A stretch of 46,945 nt of DNA from Streptomyces sp. (lineage in GTDB: Bacteria > Actinomycetota > Actinomycetes > Streptomycetales > Streptomycetaceae), in contig NZ_JAEKKT010000191.1 in NCBI RefSeq assembly GCF_019510245.1, forward strand, positions 1-46,945. The letters are read 5' to 3'. The translations under genes and the position numbers were made by a program. Every line of letters begins with the position of its first letter. Position 1 is the first letter of the stretch. Under the pieces are notes generated by a model. The model made no database searches. It had not been told where the DNA came from and saw only the letters and a list, made by a program, of their open reading frames with translations. Positions 15,486 through 24,853 of the stretch are shown in pieces.

Positions 15486-18014
15486 ATGACTGGGAGCGGC
15501 GAGCACGTGGGCCGGGCGCGTGAGCGGCTGACCGCGCTGCTGGTCGAGGCCTCGACCGGCGCCCTGGGCGCGGCGGGCGCCCACGTCGCCGGGGTGTACC
15601 TGCGCTCCGGCACGCCCGGGCTGCTGCGGCTGGCCACGCTGGTGGGGCTCCCCGGCCCGCTGTTCAAACCCTGGTGGCGGCTGCACGTGGACCGGCCGTT
15701 CCCGGTCGCGGACGCCTACCGGCTCGGGACGCGGGTGGTGCTGCCCAACGCCACGGAGATGGTGCGCCGCTATCCGCAGTTCGCGGCGGGCCTGCCGTTC
15801 CAGTTCGGTTCGATATACACGCCCGTGCCCGGGACGGAGCCGTCCTTCGGCGTGCTCACCGTGCTGCTTCCCGGTACCGCCGACACCGTGGACGAGCTGC
15901 CGGACCTGGACCGGCTGGGCCGGCTGGCCGAGCGGCTGGGGACCGGGCTGTGCGAGCTGGTGGCCGAGGAGGGCGACGCGGCGGTCACCTGGGAGGGCGA
16001 GCCGGTGTGCCTACGGCCGCCCGCGCCCCGGCCCGGGGCGGCCCGGGCCGGCCGTTTCACCTGGGATCCGGCCACCTCCGCGGTGCACGCGGACGACCGG
16101 CTGCACGCCCTGCTCGGCATGGCGCCCGAGGACTTCCCCGGTACCGGCGCCGAGCTGGCCGTGGCCTTGACGCCCGACGACGCCGACGACGCCGACGACG
16201 TGCTGACCGCGCTGCACCGGACCGCAGCCGGCAAGCCGCCGTACGCCCCGCTGCGGGTGCGGACCGCGGACGGCGCCCCGCTCCTGCTGGAGCTGTGGCC
16301 GCCGCCCAGCGCCGTCGGCCCGTCGCTGGTCTCCGGGATCGTCGTCGACCCGGGGCCGTCCGCCGCCGCCGACGGAGCCGCCGATCTGCTCCCCGAGGGC
16401 GTCTTCTGCCTGGACCGCTCCGGGGTCGTCCGCTACGCCAACCCGGCGGTCGTACGGCTGACCGGCCGGCCGCGCTCCGAGCTGCTCGGCCGGCCCGTGT
16501 GGGAGGCGATGCCGTGGCTGAGCGGGCCGCCGTACGACGACCACTGGCGCAGTGCGCTGCTCGCGAGCGGCCCGGTGCACTTCCAGGCCCGGCGCGGGGA
16601 CGCCGCCGAGGGCGACTTCCTCGCCCTGTCCGTGCATCCGGGCCAGGACCTGGTCACCTGTACGGTCGTCCCGGCCAACCGGATCGAGCCGCCCGTGCAC
16701 CTGCCCCCCGCGGCCGCGCCGGGCCCTGCGGGTACGGCGGACGCGCTCGGGCGGCCCGGCGGTCCCGGGCCCTCGATGACCCCGTTGTACCGGCCGATCG
16801 CCCTGGCGATCGCGCTGACCGACGCGGTCACCGCCCGGCAGGTGTCCGCGGTGGTGATGCAGGAGCTGCTCCCCGCCTTCGGCGGCCGCCGGCTGGCCAT
16901 CTACCTGCTCCAGGACCGGCACCTCTATCTGGCCTGGGAGAACGGCTTCCCGCCGGGCTTCCTCGCCCCCTTCGACGGGGTCGGCCTGGACGCCCACATC
17001 CCCGGTGTCGAGGCCCTCACCACCGGCAGGCCGCTGTTCTTCGAGTCGATGCGGCGGCTGGGCGACACCTACCCGGGTCTCGCCCTGGACGCCGACGTGG
17101 GCGCCCGCGCCTTCCTGCCGCTGATCGCCTCGGGCCGCCCGGTCGGCACCTGCATCCTGGGCTTCGAGGCCGAGCGCGGCTTCAGCACCGAGGAGCGCAC
17201 CGTCCTCACGGCGCTCGCGGGTCTGATCGCGCACGCGATGGAGAAGGCCCGGCGCTACGACAGCGAGGCCGCCCTCGCCCGCGGTCTCCAGCAGGCGCTG
17301 CTGCCCCGCCGGCTGTCGGCACACCCGCAGGTGGAGACCGCCGGCCGGTATCTGCCGGGCACCCAGGGCATGGACGTGGGCGGCGACTGGTACGACGTCG
17401 TCGGCGCGGGCGACGGCCTCGCGCTGGTCATCGGCGACGTCCAGGGGCACGGCGTGCAGGCCGCCGCCACCATGGGGCAACTGCGGAGCGCGGTCCGGGC
17501 GTTCGCGCTCAGCGACCGGCCGCCCGACGAGGTCATGAGCGGCACCAACCGGCTGCTCATCGACCTCGACCCGGGCCAGTTCGCCAGCTGCTGCTACCTG
17601 CGCCTGGACCCCGCCACCGGGCGCGCCCGGATCGCCCGGGCCGGTCATCCGCCGCCCCTGCTGCGCGCCCCGGACGGCCGCACCCGCGTCCTGGACGTCC
17701 CCGGCGGTGTCGTCCTGGGCGTGGACCCGCGGGCCCGGTATCCGGTGACGGAGCTGGAGCTGTCGCCGGACGCGATCCTCGCCCTGTACACGGACGGGCT
17801 GGTGGAGCGGCCGGGCGCCGACATCGACGACGGCATCGCGGCGCTGGGGGCGGCCCTGGCCGAGGCCGGGGCGGCGCCGGGGCGGCGCGGCGCCCGTACC
17901 CTCACCGGGGTGGCCGACCGGCTCACCGCCATGGCCAGGCACGCCACCGACCGCCCCGACGACGTGGCGCTGCTGCTCGCCACCCGCCGTCCGGGGTCCG
18001 CGGACCGGGGGTGA
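15486..18014 (+). CDS. SpoIIE/RsbU-type PP2C phosphatase with sensory PAS and GAF domains
   Basis: An 842-residue cytoplasmic protein. ATG 15486 follows GGCAGGAA; a longer start at 15441 has no support. Order: an N-terminal GAF-like region (about 1-160), a PAS-fold region (about 195-290), a second PAS (about 300-400, LPEGVFCLDRSGVVRYANPAVVRLTG), a GAF domain (about 430-590), then the PP2C/SpoIIE phosphatase (about 610-835). Metal-binding signatures of the phosphatase are GGDWYDVV, VIGDVQGHG and ALYTDGLVE. Such proteins dephosphorylate anti-anti-sigma factors in partner-switching pathways. There is no terminal HATPase domain, unlike the next gene. The phosphoprotein substrate and sensory ligand are unknown. 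Confidence 0.92.
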   Translation: MTGSGEHVGRARERLTALLVEASTGALGAAGAHVAGVYLRSGTPGLLRLATLVGLPGPLFKPWWRLHVDRPFPVADAYRLGTRVVLPNATEMVRRYPQFAAGLPFQFGSIYTPVPGTEPSFGVLTVLLPGTADTVDELPDLDRLGRLAERLGTGLCELVAEEGDAAVTWEGEPVCLRPPAPRPGAARAGRFTWDPATSAVHADDRLHALLGMAPEDFPGTGAELAVALTPDDADDADDVLTALHRTAAGKPPYAPLRVRTADGAPLLLELWPPPSAVGPSLVSGIVVDPGPSAAADGAADLLPEGVFCLDRSGVVRYANPAVVRLTGRPRSELLGRPVWEAMPWLSGPPYDDHWRSALLASGPVHFQARRGDAAEGDFLALSVHPGQDLVTCTVVPANRIEPPVHLPPAAAPGPAGTADALGRPGGPGPSMTPLYRPIALAIALTDAVTARQVSAVVMQELLPAFGGRRLAIYLLQDRHLYLAWENGFPPGFLAPFDGVGLDAHIPGVEALTTGRPLFFESMRRLGDTYPGLALDADVGARAFLPLIASGRPVGTCILGFEAERGFSTEERTVLTALAGLIAHAMEKARRYDSEAALARGLQQALLPRRLSAHPQVETAGRYLPGTQGMDVGGDWYDVVGAGDGLALVIGDVQGHGVQAAATMGQLRSAVRAFALSDRPPDEVMSGTNRLLIDLDPGQFASCCYLRLDPATGRARIARAGHPPPLLRAPDGRTRVLDVPGGVVLGVDPRARYPVTELELSPDAILALYTDGLVERPGADIDDGIAALGAALAEAGAAPGRRGARTLTGVADRLTAMARHATDRPDDVALLLATRRPGSADRG

Positions 18015-18095
18015 CCGGGACACAACGGGGCATCCGCCCGGTTACCTCCGGAGACGCTCTCGCCTCGCGGGGCCCGGCAGTGTAGACATGGGCTC

Positions 18096-20843
18096 ATGGT
18101 CCGTCAGCCCGGCCGGTCCGACACTCGGCCGTCCCGATCCGGGACTCCGCGCGCGCCGCTCGCCCGGCGGGGCCCGGAGCCGGGCGGGCCGGGGCGCCTG
18201 CGGTCCGGACGGCTGTGGTCGGCGCTGAGCGGACTCAGCGTGGCCGGACAGGTGTTCGTCCTGCAAGTGGTGATCGTGCTGTTGCTCATCGTGTCGGCGC
18301 TGGCGGCCCTGGTGCTCCAGGAACGGCACGACAGCAGCAGGGAGGCCCGCAACCGGTCCGTGGCCGTCGCTCAGACGTTCGCCGACGCCCCCGGCACGGC
18401 GGCGGCGCTGCGGCTGCCCGACCCCACGTCGGTGCTCCAGCCGCGGGCGGAGGCGGCCCGCAAGGCGACGGGCGTGGACTTCATCGTCGTCATGAACACC
18501 GACGGGATCCGGTACACGCACCCCAAGCCGAACCGCATCGGCAAGAAGTTCGTCGGGAACATCGGGCCCGCGCTGGCCGGCGGGATCGTCACCGAGGAGG
18601 TCCACGGCACCATCGGGGAGCTGGTGCAGGCCGTGGTCCCGGTCCGGGACGCGAACGGCACGGTGGTGGGCCTGGTGTCGGCCGGCATCACCACCGCGCA
18701 CGTGGGCGGCACGGCCGACCAGCAGCTGCCGCTGCTGCTGACCGCGGCCGCCGCGGCGCTGGCCCTGGCGACCGCGGGCACCGCGCTGGTCAGCCGGCGG
18801 CTGCTGCGCCAGACGCACGGTCTCGGCCCGGACGAGATGACCCGGATGTACGAGCACCACGACGCGGTGCTGCACTCGGTGCGGGAGGGTGTGCTGATCG
18901 TCGGCGGCGACGGCCGGCTGATGCTCGCCAACGACGAGGCGCAGCGCCTGCTGGACCTGCCGGCGGACGCCGAGCACCGCCGGGTCCCGGACCTCGGCCT
19001 GGACGCGGAGACGGCGACGCTGATCGCCTCCGGCCGGGTCGCCACCGACGAGGTCCACCTGGTCAAGGACCGGCTGCTGGCCGTCAACCAGCGTCCCATC
19101 GAGGTGCGCGGCGGACCGCCCGGCAGCGTCATCACCCTGCGCGACTCCACCGAGCTGCGCGCCCTCTCCGGCCGCGCCGAGGTGGCCCGCGAGCGCCTGA
19201 ACATGCTGTACGACGCCGGGGTGGGCATCGGCACCAGCCTGGACGTCACCCGTACCGCCGAGGAGCTCGCGGAGCTGGCCGTGCCGCGGTTCGCGGACTA
19301 CGCCACCGTCGACCTCTACGAGGCGGTCCTCAAGGGCGAGGAGCCGAAGCCAGGGGAGGCGCTGCGCCGGGTGGCGTGCACCGGCATCCGCAAGGACGCC
19401 CCGCTGTACCCGGTCGGCGAGCGGTTCCAGTTCGTGCCGTCCTCGCCGCAGGGCCGGAGTCTGCATACCGGCGAGTCGGTGGTCGAGCAGCGGCTGCGGG
19501 ACTCGCCCGGCTGGCGGGCCCAGGACGTGGAGCTGACCGGCCGGATCCTGGAGTTCGGCATCCACTCGCTGATCACGGTGCCGCTGCGGGCCGGGAACAT
19601 GGTGCTGGGCCTGGCCAACTTCTGCCGTTCGGAGAAGCTCGCCCCCTTCGACACCGAGGAGCTGGCCCTCGCGGAGGAGCTTGTGGCCCGCGCGGCCGTC
19701 TCCATCGACAACGCCCGCCGCTACACGCGCGAGCACAGCATGGCGGTGACCCTGCAGCGCAGTCTGCTGCCGCGCAGCCTGCCCGCGCAGAGCGCCCTGG
19801 ACATCGCCTACCGCTACCTGCCGGCCCAGTCGGGCGTGGGCGGGGACTGGTTCGACGTGCTGCCGCTGTCCGGGGCCCGGGTGGCGCTGGTGGTCGGGGA
19901 CGTGGTGGGGCACGGGCTGCACGCGGCGGCGACCATGGGGCGGCTGCGCACCGCCGTGCACAACTTCACGGCGCTCGACCTGCAACCGGACGAACTGCTG
20001 GGCCTGCTGGACGAGCTGGTGGGCCGCATCGACCAGGACGAGACCCCCGCGGACGAGGCGGACACCGCGGCCACGATCACCGGGGCGACCTGTCTGTACG
20101 CGATCTACGACCCGGTGTCCCGGCGCTGCACGGTGGCCCGGGCCGGTCATCCGCCGCCCGCGCTGCTCAGGCCGGACGGCAGCGTGGAGTTCGCGGACGT
20201 GCCGGCCGGTCCGCCGCTGGGCCTGGGCGGGCTGCCCTTCGAGACGGCGGAGCTGGAACTGCCCGCGGGCAGCAGCCTGGTCCTGTACACCGACGGGCTG
20301 GTGGAGGACCGGCAGCGGGACATCGACGAGGGGCTCGAACTGCTCGCCGGCGCCCTGGAGTCGGCGGCCGGCGGCACCCCGGAGGAGACCTGCGCGGCGG
20401 TCCTGCAGCGGCTGCCGGCCCGCCCCAGCGACGACGTGGCGCTGATCGTCGCCCGGACCCGGGCCCTCGGCGCGGACCGGATCTCCGCGTGGCAGGTGCC
20501 GGCGGATCCGGCGGCCGTCTCCGAGGTGCGGTCCAGGGTGACCCGCCAGCTGGCGGACTGGGACCTGGACGAGCTGTCGTTCACCACCGAGCTGATCCTC
20601 AGCGAGCTGGTCACCAACGCCATCCGGCACGGCCGGGCGCCCATCGGGGTACGGCTGCTGCGCGACCGGACGCTGATCTGCGAGGTCTGCGACGGCAGCA
20701 CCACCTCCCCGCACCTGCGGTACGCGGCGAGCACCGACGAGGGCGGCCGGGGCCTGTTCCTGGTCGCGCAGATGGCCGAGCGGTGGGGCACCCGGTACAC
20801 GCCCGCCGGGAAGGTCATCTGGGCGGAGCAGCCGCTGCCGTGA
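18096..20843 (+). CDS. Membrane sensor / PP2C phosphatase / anti-sigma ATPase fusion
   Basis: A 915-residue protein. Two membrane segments (about 45-70 and 210-230) flank an extracytoplasmic sensor of the DcuS/CitA PAS type (VDFIVVMNTDGIRYTHPKP, with the AVVPVRDANGTVVGLVSAGI strand). A cytoplasmic PAS (about 245-350), a GAF (about 370-540), the SpoIIE PP2C phosphatase (about 560-790: GGDWFDVL, VVGDVVGHG, LVLYTDGLVEDR) and a C-terminal HATPase (about 795-915: ELVTNAIRHG, EGGRGLFLVAQMAE) follow. The fusion joins a carboxylate-type receptor, a phosphatase for an anti-anti-sigma factor, and its kinase/anti-sigma module in one chain. It begins 81 bp after the preceding phosphatase and may share its transcript. 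The ligand is unknown. Confidence 0.93.
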   Translation: MVRQPGRSDTRPSRSGTPRAPLARRGPEPGGPGRLRSGRLWSALSGLSVAGQVFVLQVVIVLLLIVSALAALVLQERHDSSREARNRSVAVAQTFADAPGTAAALRLPDPTSVLQPRAEAARKATGVDFIVVMNTDGIRYTHPKPNRIGKKFVGNIGPALAGGIVTEEVHGTIGELVQAVVPVRDANGTVVGLVSAGITTAHVGGTADQQLPLLLTAAAAALALATAGTALVSRRLLRQTHGLGPDEMTRMYEHHDAVLHSVREGVLIVGGDGRLMLANDEAQRLLDLPADAEHRRVPDLGLDAETATLIASGRVATDEVHLVKDRLLAVNQRPIEVRGGPPGSVITLRDSTELRALSGRAEVARERLNMLYDAGVGIGTSLDVTRTAEELAELAVPRFADYATVDLYEAVLKGEEPKPGEALRRVACTGIRKDAPLYPVGERFQFVPSSPQGRSLHTGESVVEQRLRDSPGWRAQDVELTGRILEFGIHSLITVPLRAGNMVLGLANFCRSEKLAPFDTEELALAEELVARAAVSIDNARRYTREHSMAVTLQRSLLPRSLPAQSALDIAYRYLPAQSGVGGDWFDVLPLSGARVALVVGDVVGHGLHAAATMGRLRTAVHNFTALDLQPDELLGLLDELVGRIDQDETPADEADTAATITGATCLYAIYDPVSRRCTVARAGHPPPALLRPDGSVEFADVPAGPPLGLGGLPFETAELELPAGSSLVLYTDGLVEDRQRDIDEGLELLAGALESAAGGTPEETCAAVLQRLPARPSDDVALIVARTRALGADRISAWQVPADPAAVSEVRSRVTRQLADWDLDELSFTTELILSELVTNAIRHGRAPIGVRLLRDRTLICEVCDGSTTSPHLRYAASTDEGGRGLFLVAQMAERWGTRYTPAGKVIWAEQPLP

Positions 20844-20846
20844 CCC

Positions 20847-22682
20847 TCAGCCCAGCGCGCGGTCGAGGTTGAAGGCGGCGCTGATGAGCGAGAGATGGGT
20901 GAACGCCTGCGGGAAGTTGCCCTGTTGCTCACCGGTGCGGCCGATTTCCTCGGCGTACAGGCCGAGATGGTTGGCGTAGGTGAGCATCTTCTCGAAGGCG
21001 AGCCGGGCCTCGTCCACGCGCCCGGCGCGCACCAGGGCCTCCACGTACCAGAAGGAGCAGATGGAGAAGGTTCCCTCGTCGCCACGGAGGCCGTCGGGGC
21101 TCGCCTGCGGGTCGTAGCGGTAGACGAGCGAGTCGGAGACCAGGTCCTCGGTGAGGGCGTCCAGGGTGGAGAGCCACTTGGGGTCGGTCGGGGCGATGAA
21201 CTTGGCCAGGGGCATCATCAGGACCGAGGCGTCGAGGACGTCGCCGCCCTCGTGCTGGACGAAGGCGCCGCGCCGCTCGGACCAGCCGCGGTCCATGATC
21301 CGCCGGTAGATGGTGTCGCGGGACTGCCGCCAGCGGGGCAGGTCGGCGGGGAGGCCGCGCCGGTTGGCGAGCCGGATCGCCCGCTCGATGGCGACCCAGC
21401 ACATCAGGCGCGAGTAGAGGAAGTTCTTGCGGCCCCCGCGGGTCTCCCAGACGCCCTCGTCGGGCTGATCCCAGTGGTCGCAGACCCAGCCCACGAGGCG
21501 GGTGACGTCGTCCCACTGGCCGCTGGAGATGGGCTCGGCCCACTTGTCGTAGAGGTAGATCGAGTCGATGAGGGCACCGTAGATGTCGAGCTGGAGCTGG
21601 CCCGCGGCTCCGTTGCCGACCCGGACCGGGGCGGAGCCGCAGTGGCCCTCCAGGTGGGTGAGCTCGCGTTCGGGCAGATCGCAGCGGCCGTCGATGCCGT
21701 ACATGATCTGCAGCGGGCCGGAGGCGAAGCCGTCGCCGGGGCTGATGTAGGTGGTCACGAACTTCATGAAGGCCGCGGCCTCGCTGCTGAAGCCGAGCCG
21801 CAGCAGCGCGTAGACCGCGAAGGCGGCGTCGCGGATCCACACGTAGCGGTAGTCCCAGTTGCGCTCGCCGCCGACCTGTTCGGGGAGGCTGGTGGTGGGG
21901 GCGGCCACGATGGCGCCGGTGGGGGCGAAGGTGAGCAGCTTCAGGGTGAGCGCCGAGCGGTGCACCATCTCGCGCCAGCGGCCCCGGTAGCGGGACTGGT
22001 GGAGCCAGCGCCGCCAGTAGCAGACCGTGGTCTCGAACTGCCGCTCGGCCTCGGCGCGGGCGCAGCCGCGGGGGGCGATGTCCTCGCCGGCCTGGTCGAG
22101 GGCGAAGACGGCGGACTCGCCTTCGGAGACCTTGAAGTCCGCACAGGCGTCCGGGCCGTCGCTCTCCAGGGCCACCGTGGAGGTGAGCAGCAGGGACATG
22201 GACGCCGACTCGAACAGCGCGGTGTCACCGAGCGTGCGCAGGGTGTGCGGGTCGGCGCCGTAGTTGAACCGGGGGGCCACCCGGACCCGGAAGGGCACGG
22301 TGCCGCGCACGCACAGCACCCGGCGGATCAGCCGGTGCCGCGCGCACTCGGCCGACTCCCCCGCCACCGGCATGAAGTCCTGGACCTCGCCGACGCCCTC
22401 GTCGGTGTAGAACCGGGTGATCAGCACGTTGGTGTCGGGGAAGTAGAACTGCTTGGTCCGGGCCGGCACGGTGGCGGCCAGCGCGAAGGAGCCGCCGCGT
22501 TCGGCGTCCAGGACCGCGGCGAAGATGCTGGGAGCGTCGAAGGACGGCGTGCAGTACCAGTCGATCGTGCCGTTGCTGCCGACCAGGGCCACGCTGCGCA
22601 GATCGCCGATCAGTCCGTGTTCGGCGATGGGCAGGTATCGGTGACTCCCGGGCGCATTCTGGTAAAACGCCTGCTCGGCCAT
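20847..22682 (-). CDS. Glycoside hydrolase family 15 (trehalase/glucoamylase type)
   Basis: A 611-residue cytoplasmic enzyme. Start ATG 22682 follows GGGGAGG. The N-terminal beta-sandwich begins at LPIAEHGLIGDLRSVALVGS and contains IDWYCTPSFDAPSIF; the (alpha/alpha)6 barrel carries RNWDYRYVWIRDAAF (substrate binding), the G-V-W-E-T-R-G motif with the probable general acid, and CSFWYVEALVRAG with the probable general base. Actinobacterial members of this type include the mycobacterial trehalase (as I recall, Rv2402), so trehalose hydrolysis to glucose is likely; glucoamylase or isomaltose activity is possible. The 3' end is 3 bp from the stop of the convergent phosphatase gene, leaving no room for a terminator between them. 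Confidence 0.93.
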   Translation of the reverse strand: MAEQAFYQNAPGSHRYLPIAEHGLIGDLRSVALVGSNGTIDWYCTPSFDAPSIFAAVLDAERGGSFALAATVPARTKQFYFPDTNVLITRFYTDEGVGEVQDFMPVAGESAECARHRLIRRVLCVRGTVPFRVRVAPRFNYGADPHTLRTLGDTALFESASMSLLLTSTVALESDGPDACADFKVSEGESAVFALDQAGEDIAPRGCARAEAERQFETTVCYWRRWLHQSRYRGRWREMVHRSALTLKLLTFAPTGAIVAAPTTSLPEQVGGERNWDYRYVWIRDAAFAVYALLRLGFSSEAAAFMKFVTTYISPGDGFASGPLQIMYGIDGRCDLPERELTHLEGHCGSAPVRVGNGAAGQLQLDIYGALIDSIYLYDKWAEPISSGQWDDVTRLVGWVCDHWDQPDEGVWETRGGRKNFLYSRLMCWVAIERAIRLANRRGLPADLPRWRQSRDTIYRRIMDRGWSERRGAFVQHEGGDVLDASVLMMPLAKFIAPTDPKWLSTLDALTEDLVSDSLVYRYDPQASPDGLRGDEGTFSICSFWYVEALVRAGRVDEARLAFEKMLTYANHLGLYAEEIGRTGEQQGNFPQAFTHLSLISAAFNLDRALG

Positions 22683-22833
22683 CGTGACGGCCTCCCCGGA
22701 ACGGATGTACGGTCACCATACAACCTAAAAGGGGCGAAACGCTTTCCGGGCAGGTCCCGGGCCGCTCGGGATGCGGGGTGCCGCCGGGCGGGCAATCGTG
22801 AGAGTGTGCACCCCGCTCCGTGAAGGAGGGACC

Positions 22834-23040
22834 ATGTCGACCTCAGAACCCGAAGCGTCCCGGTCGTCCGAGGACCGCGCCACCCCGGACTCCCTGCTGC
22901 ACAGCGCCCCCGGCACGGGGGTGGCGCCCGAGGACCTGGTGATGGCCTCGGGCCGGGACGTCACGCCGGAGACGCTGGAATGGGCCAGGAAGAAGATGGA
23001 GCGCGAGGGGCCGAACTGCATCGAGCGGCTCCTGCCCTGA
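22834..23040 (+). CDS. Small hypothetical protein (68 aa)
   Basis: A 68-residue acidic, hydrophilic protein starting at ATG 22834 behind an excellent ribosome site (GAAGGAGGG). The C-terminal half has a probable helix TPETLEWARKKMEREG and ends CIERLLP. No domain is recognised and no signal peptide is present. It is divergent from the GH15 gene and lies 118 bp upstream of the transhydrogenase gene in the same direction, so it may be the first gene of that transcript. The strong ribosome site and normal codon use argue that it is real. Confidence 0.7.
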   Translation: MSTSEPEASRSSEDRATPDSLLHSAPGTGVAPEDLVMASGRDVTPETLEWARKKMEREGPNCIERLLP

Positions 23041-23158
23041 CGCCGGCGACCCGCGGGATACGTGAGGCACGCAACGGGCCTGGCCCGTACCGGATTTCAC
23101 GCGAAGGTTGCCCGTTCACCCTTTCGAAGCGGGGGCGGCTGCTGACAGACTTCGCAGG

Positions 23159-24562
23159 GTGCCCGACTTCGACATGCTCGTCATCGGTTCCGGACCCGGC
23201 GGTCAGAAGGCCGCCATCGCCGCGGCCAAACTCGGCCGCCGGGTCGCCGTCGTGGACAGCCCCGACATGGTCGGCGGCGTGTCCATCCACACCGGCACCA
23301 TCCCCTCCAAGACCCTGCGCGAGGCGGTCCTCTACCTGACCGGCTTGACCCAGCGCGACCTGTACGGCCAGAGCTACCGGCTGAAGGAGGACATCACCGT
23401 CGCCGACCTGACCGCGCGCACCCAGCACGTGGTCGGCCGCGAGGTGGACGTCATCCGCAACCAGCTCTCCCGCAACCACGTCACCCTGTGCTCCGGCACC
23501 GGCCGGTTCGTCGACCCGCACACCGTCGCCCTGCGCGAACCCAACGGCAACGAACGCCTGTTGAGCGCCGAGCACATCATCATCGCCACCGGCACCCGGC
23601 CGGCCCGGCCGGACAGCGTCGAGTTCGACGGCCGGACCATCATGGACTCGGACAACGTGCTGTCGCTGGAGCGGGTGCCCCGCTCCATGGTGATCGTCGG
23701 TGCCGGCGTCATCGGCATGGAGTACGCGAGCATGTTCGCCGCGCTCGGCAGCAAGGTCACCGTGGTCGAGAAGCGTGCGGCCATGCTCGACATGTGCGAC
23801 GTCGAGGTCGTCGAGTCGCTCAAGTACCACCTGCGGGACCTGGCCGTCACCTTCCGGTTCGGGGAGACCGTCGGCGCCGTCGAACGGCATCCGCGGGGCA
23901 CGCTGACCGTGCTGGAGAGCGGCAAGAAGATACCGGCGGACACGGTGATGTACTCGGCCGGCCGCCAGGGCCTCACCGACGGACTCGACCTCGGCAAGGC
24001 GGGCCTGTCCGCGGACCGGCGCGGCCGGATCGCGGTGGACGAGCATTTCCGCACCGAGGTGCCGCACATCTACGCCGTCGGCGACGTCATCGGCTTCCCG
24101 GCGCTCGCCGCGACCTCGATGGAGCAGGGCCGGGTCGCCGCGTACCACGCCTGCGGGGAGCCGGTCGGGCAGATGGACAACCTGCAGCCCATCGGCATCT
24201 ACACGATTCCGGAGATCAGCTTCGTCGGCCGGACCGAGGACCAACTCACCGGGGACAGCGTGCCCTTCGAGGTCGGGGTGGCCCGCTACCGGGAGCTGGC
24301 CCGGGGCCAGATCATCGGTGACTCGCACGGCATGCTCAAGCTTCTGGTCTCCCCCGAGGACCGGCGGCTGCTCGGTGTGCACTGCTTCGGCACCGGAGCG
24401 ACAGAACTGATCCATATCGGTCAGTCGGTGATGGGCTGCGGCGGCACGGTCGACTACCTGGTCGATGCGGTGTTCAACTACCCGACGCTCGCGGAGTCGT
24501 ACAAGGTCGCGGCCCTCGACGCCACCAACAAGCTGCGGCAGCTCGACCGGCTGGAGGACTGA
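23159..24562 (+). CDS. sthA: Soluble pyridine nucleotide transhydrogenase (Si-specific)
   Basis: A 467-residue flavoprotein of the disulfide-reductase fold. The FAD motif is LVIGSGPGGQKAAIAAAKLG, the NAD(P) fold is VIVGAGVIGMEYASMFAALGSKVTVVE, and the second FAD motif is HIYAVGDVIGFPALAATS. The segment GGVSIHTGTIPSKTLREA corresponds to the active-site region but lacks the redox Cys pair, exactly as in SthA enzymes, which exchange hydride between NADPH and NAD+. The dimerisation domain (about 345-460) is complete. GTG 23159 is chosen because VPDFDMLVIGSGPGG matches the normal N-terminus; the ribosome site is weak. It acts in the cytoplasm to balance NADPH and NADH pools. Confidence 0.93.
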   Translation: MPDFDMLVIGSGPGGQKAAIAAAKLGRRVAVVDSPDMVGGVSIHTGTIPSKTLREAVLYLTGLTQRDLYGQSYRLKEDITVADLTARTQHVVGREVDVIRNQLSRNHVTLCSGTGRFVDPHTVALREPNGNERLLSAEHIIIATGTRPARPDSVEFDGRTIMDSDNVLSLERVPRSMVIVGAGVIGMEYASMFAALGSKVTVVEKRAAMLDMCDVEVVESLKYHLRDLAVTFRFGETVGAVERHPRGTLTVLESGKKIPADTVMYSAGRQGLTDGLDLGKAGLSADRRGRIAVDEHFRTEVPHIYAVGDVIGFPALAATSMEQGRVAAYHACGEPVGQMDNLQPIGIYTIPEISFVGRTEDQLTGDSVPFEVGVARYRELARGQIIGDSHGMLKLLVSPEDRRLLGVHCFGTGATELIHIGQSVMGCGGTVDYLVDAVFNYPTLAESYKVAALDATNKLRQLDRLED

Positions 24563-24638
24563 GGGCCTGACGGAACCACTGCTTCCGGTGTGAGAGTTGT
24601 CGGCCCCAAGTGGCATATGTGATTACCGGTCGGTCAGC

Positions 24639-24666
24639 TTGAAAGGTCAAAGGGTGCCGCTATAGT
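24639..24666 (+). promoter_or_regulatory. Candidate sigma-70 (HrdB)-like promoter for the permease
   Basis: TTGAAA (24639-24644), a 16-bp spacer, then TATAGT (24661-24666). The match is good and the region is locally A/T-rich. It implies a leader of about 180 nt before the permease start. Confidence 0.5.
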
Positions 24667-24689
24667 CACACCCACACACGCGGTGTGAC
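24665..24689. promoter_or_regulatory. Inverted repeat GTCACACC-N9-GGTGTGAC
   Basis: Perfect 8-bp arms separated by 9 nt, overlapping the end of the -10 element and the likely transcription start of the permease promoter. That is a typical repressor position (GntR-like palindromes have this look). The regulator is unknown. Confidence 0.4.
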
Positions 24690-24853
24690 CGTTCGCCGAC
24701 TCTGGGCATGCGGCCCTCACCAACCTTTCCTCCGACCGGTCCCCTGCCCGAGGCCACCCCTCAGCGGGCGTGGGGCGGGTCGTGCACCCCCCACCCGTAC
24801 CGCCGCGGGTCTGCACTCCCGTGCGCCCTGCACGACCGGAAAGCAGCACAACC

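Noticed and set aside
24667..24853. Riboswitch in the leader of the APC permease
   Set aside because: The leader is long enough, but I recognise no conserved block of a known riboswitch class.
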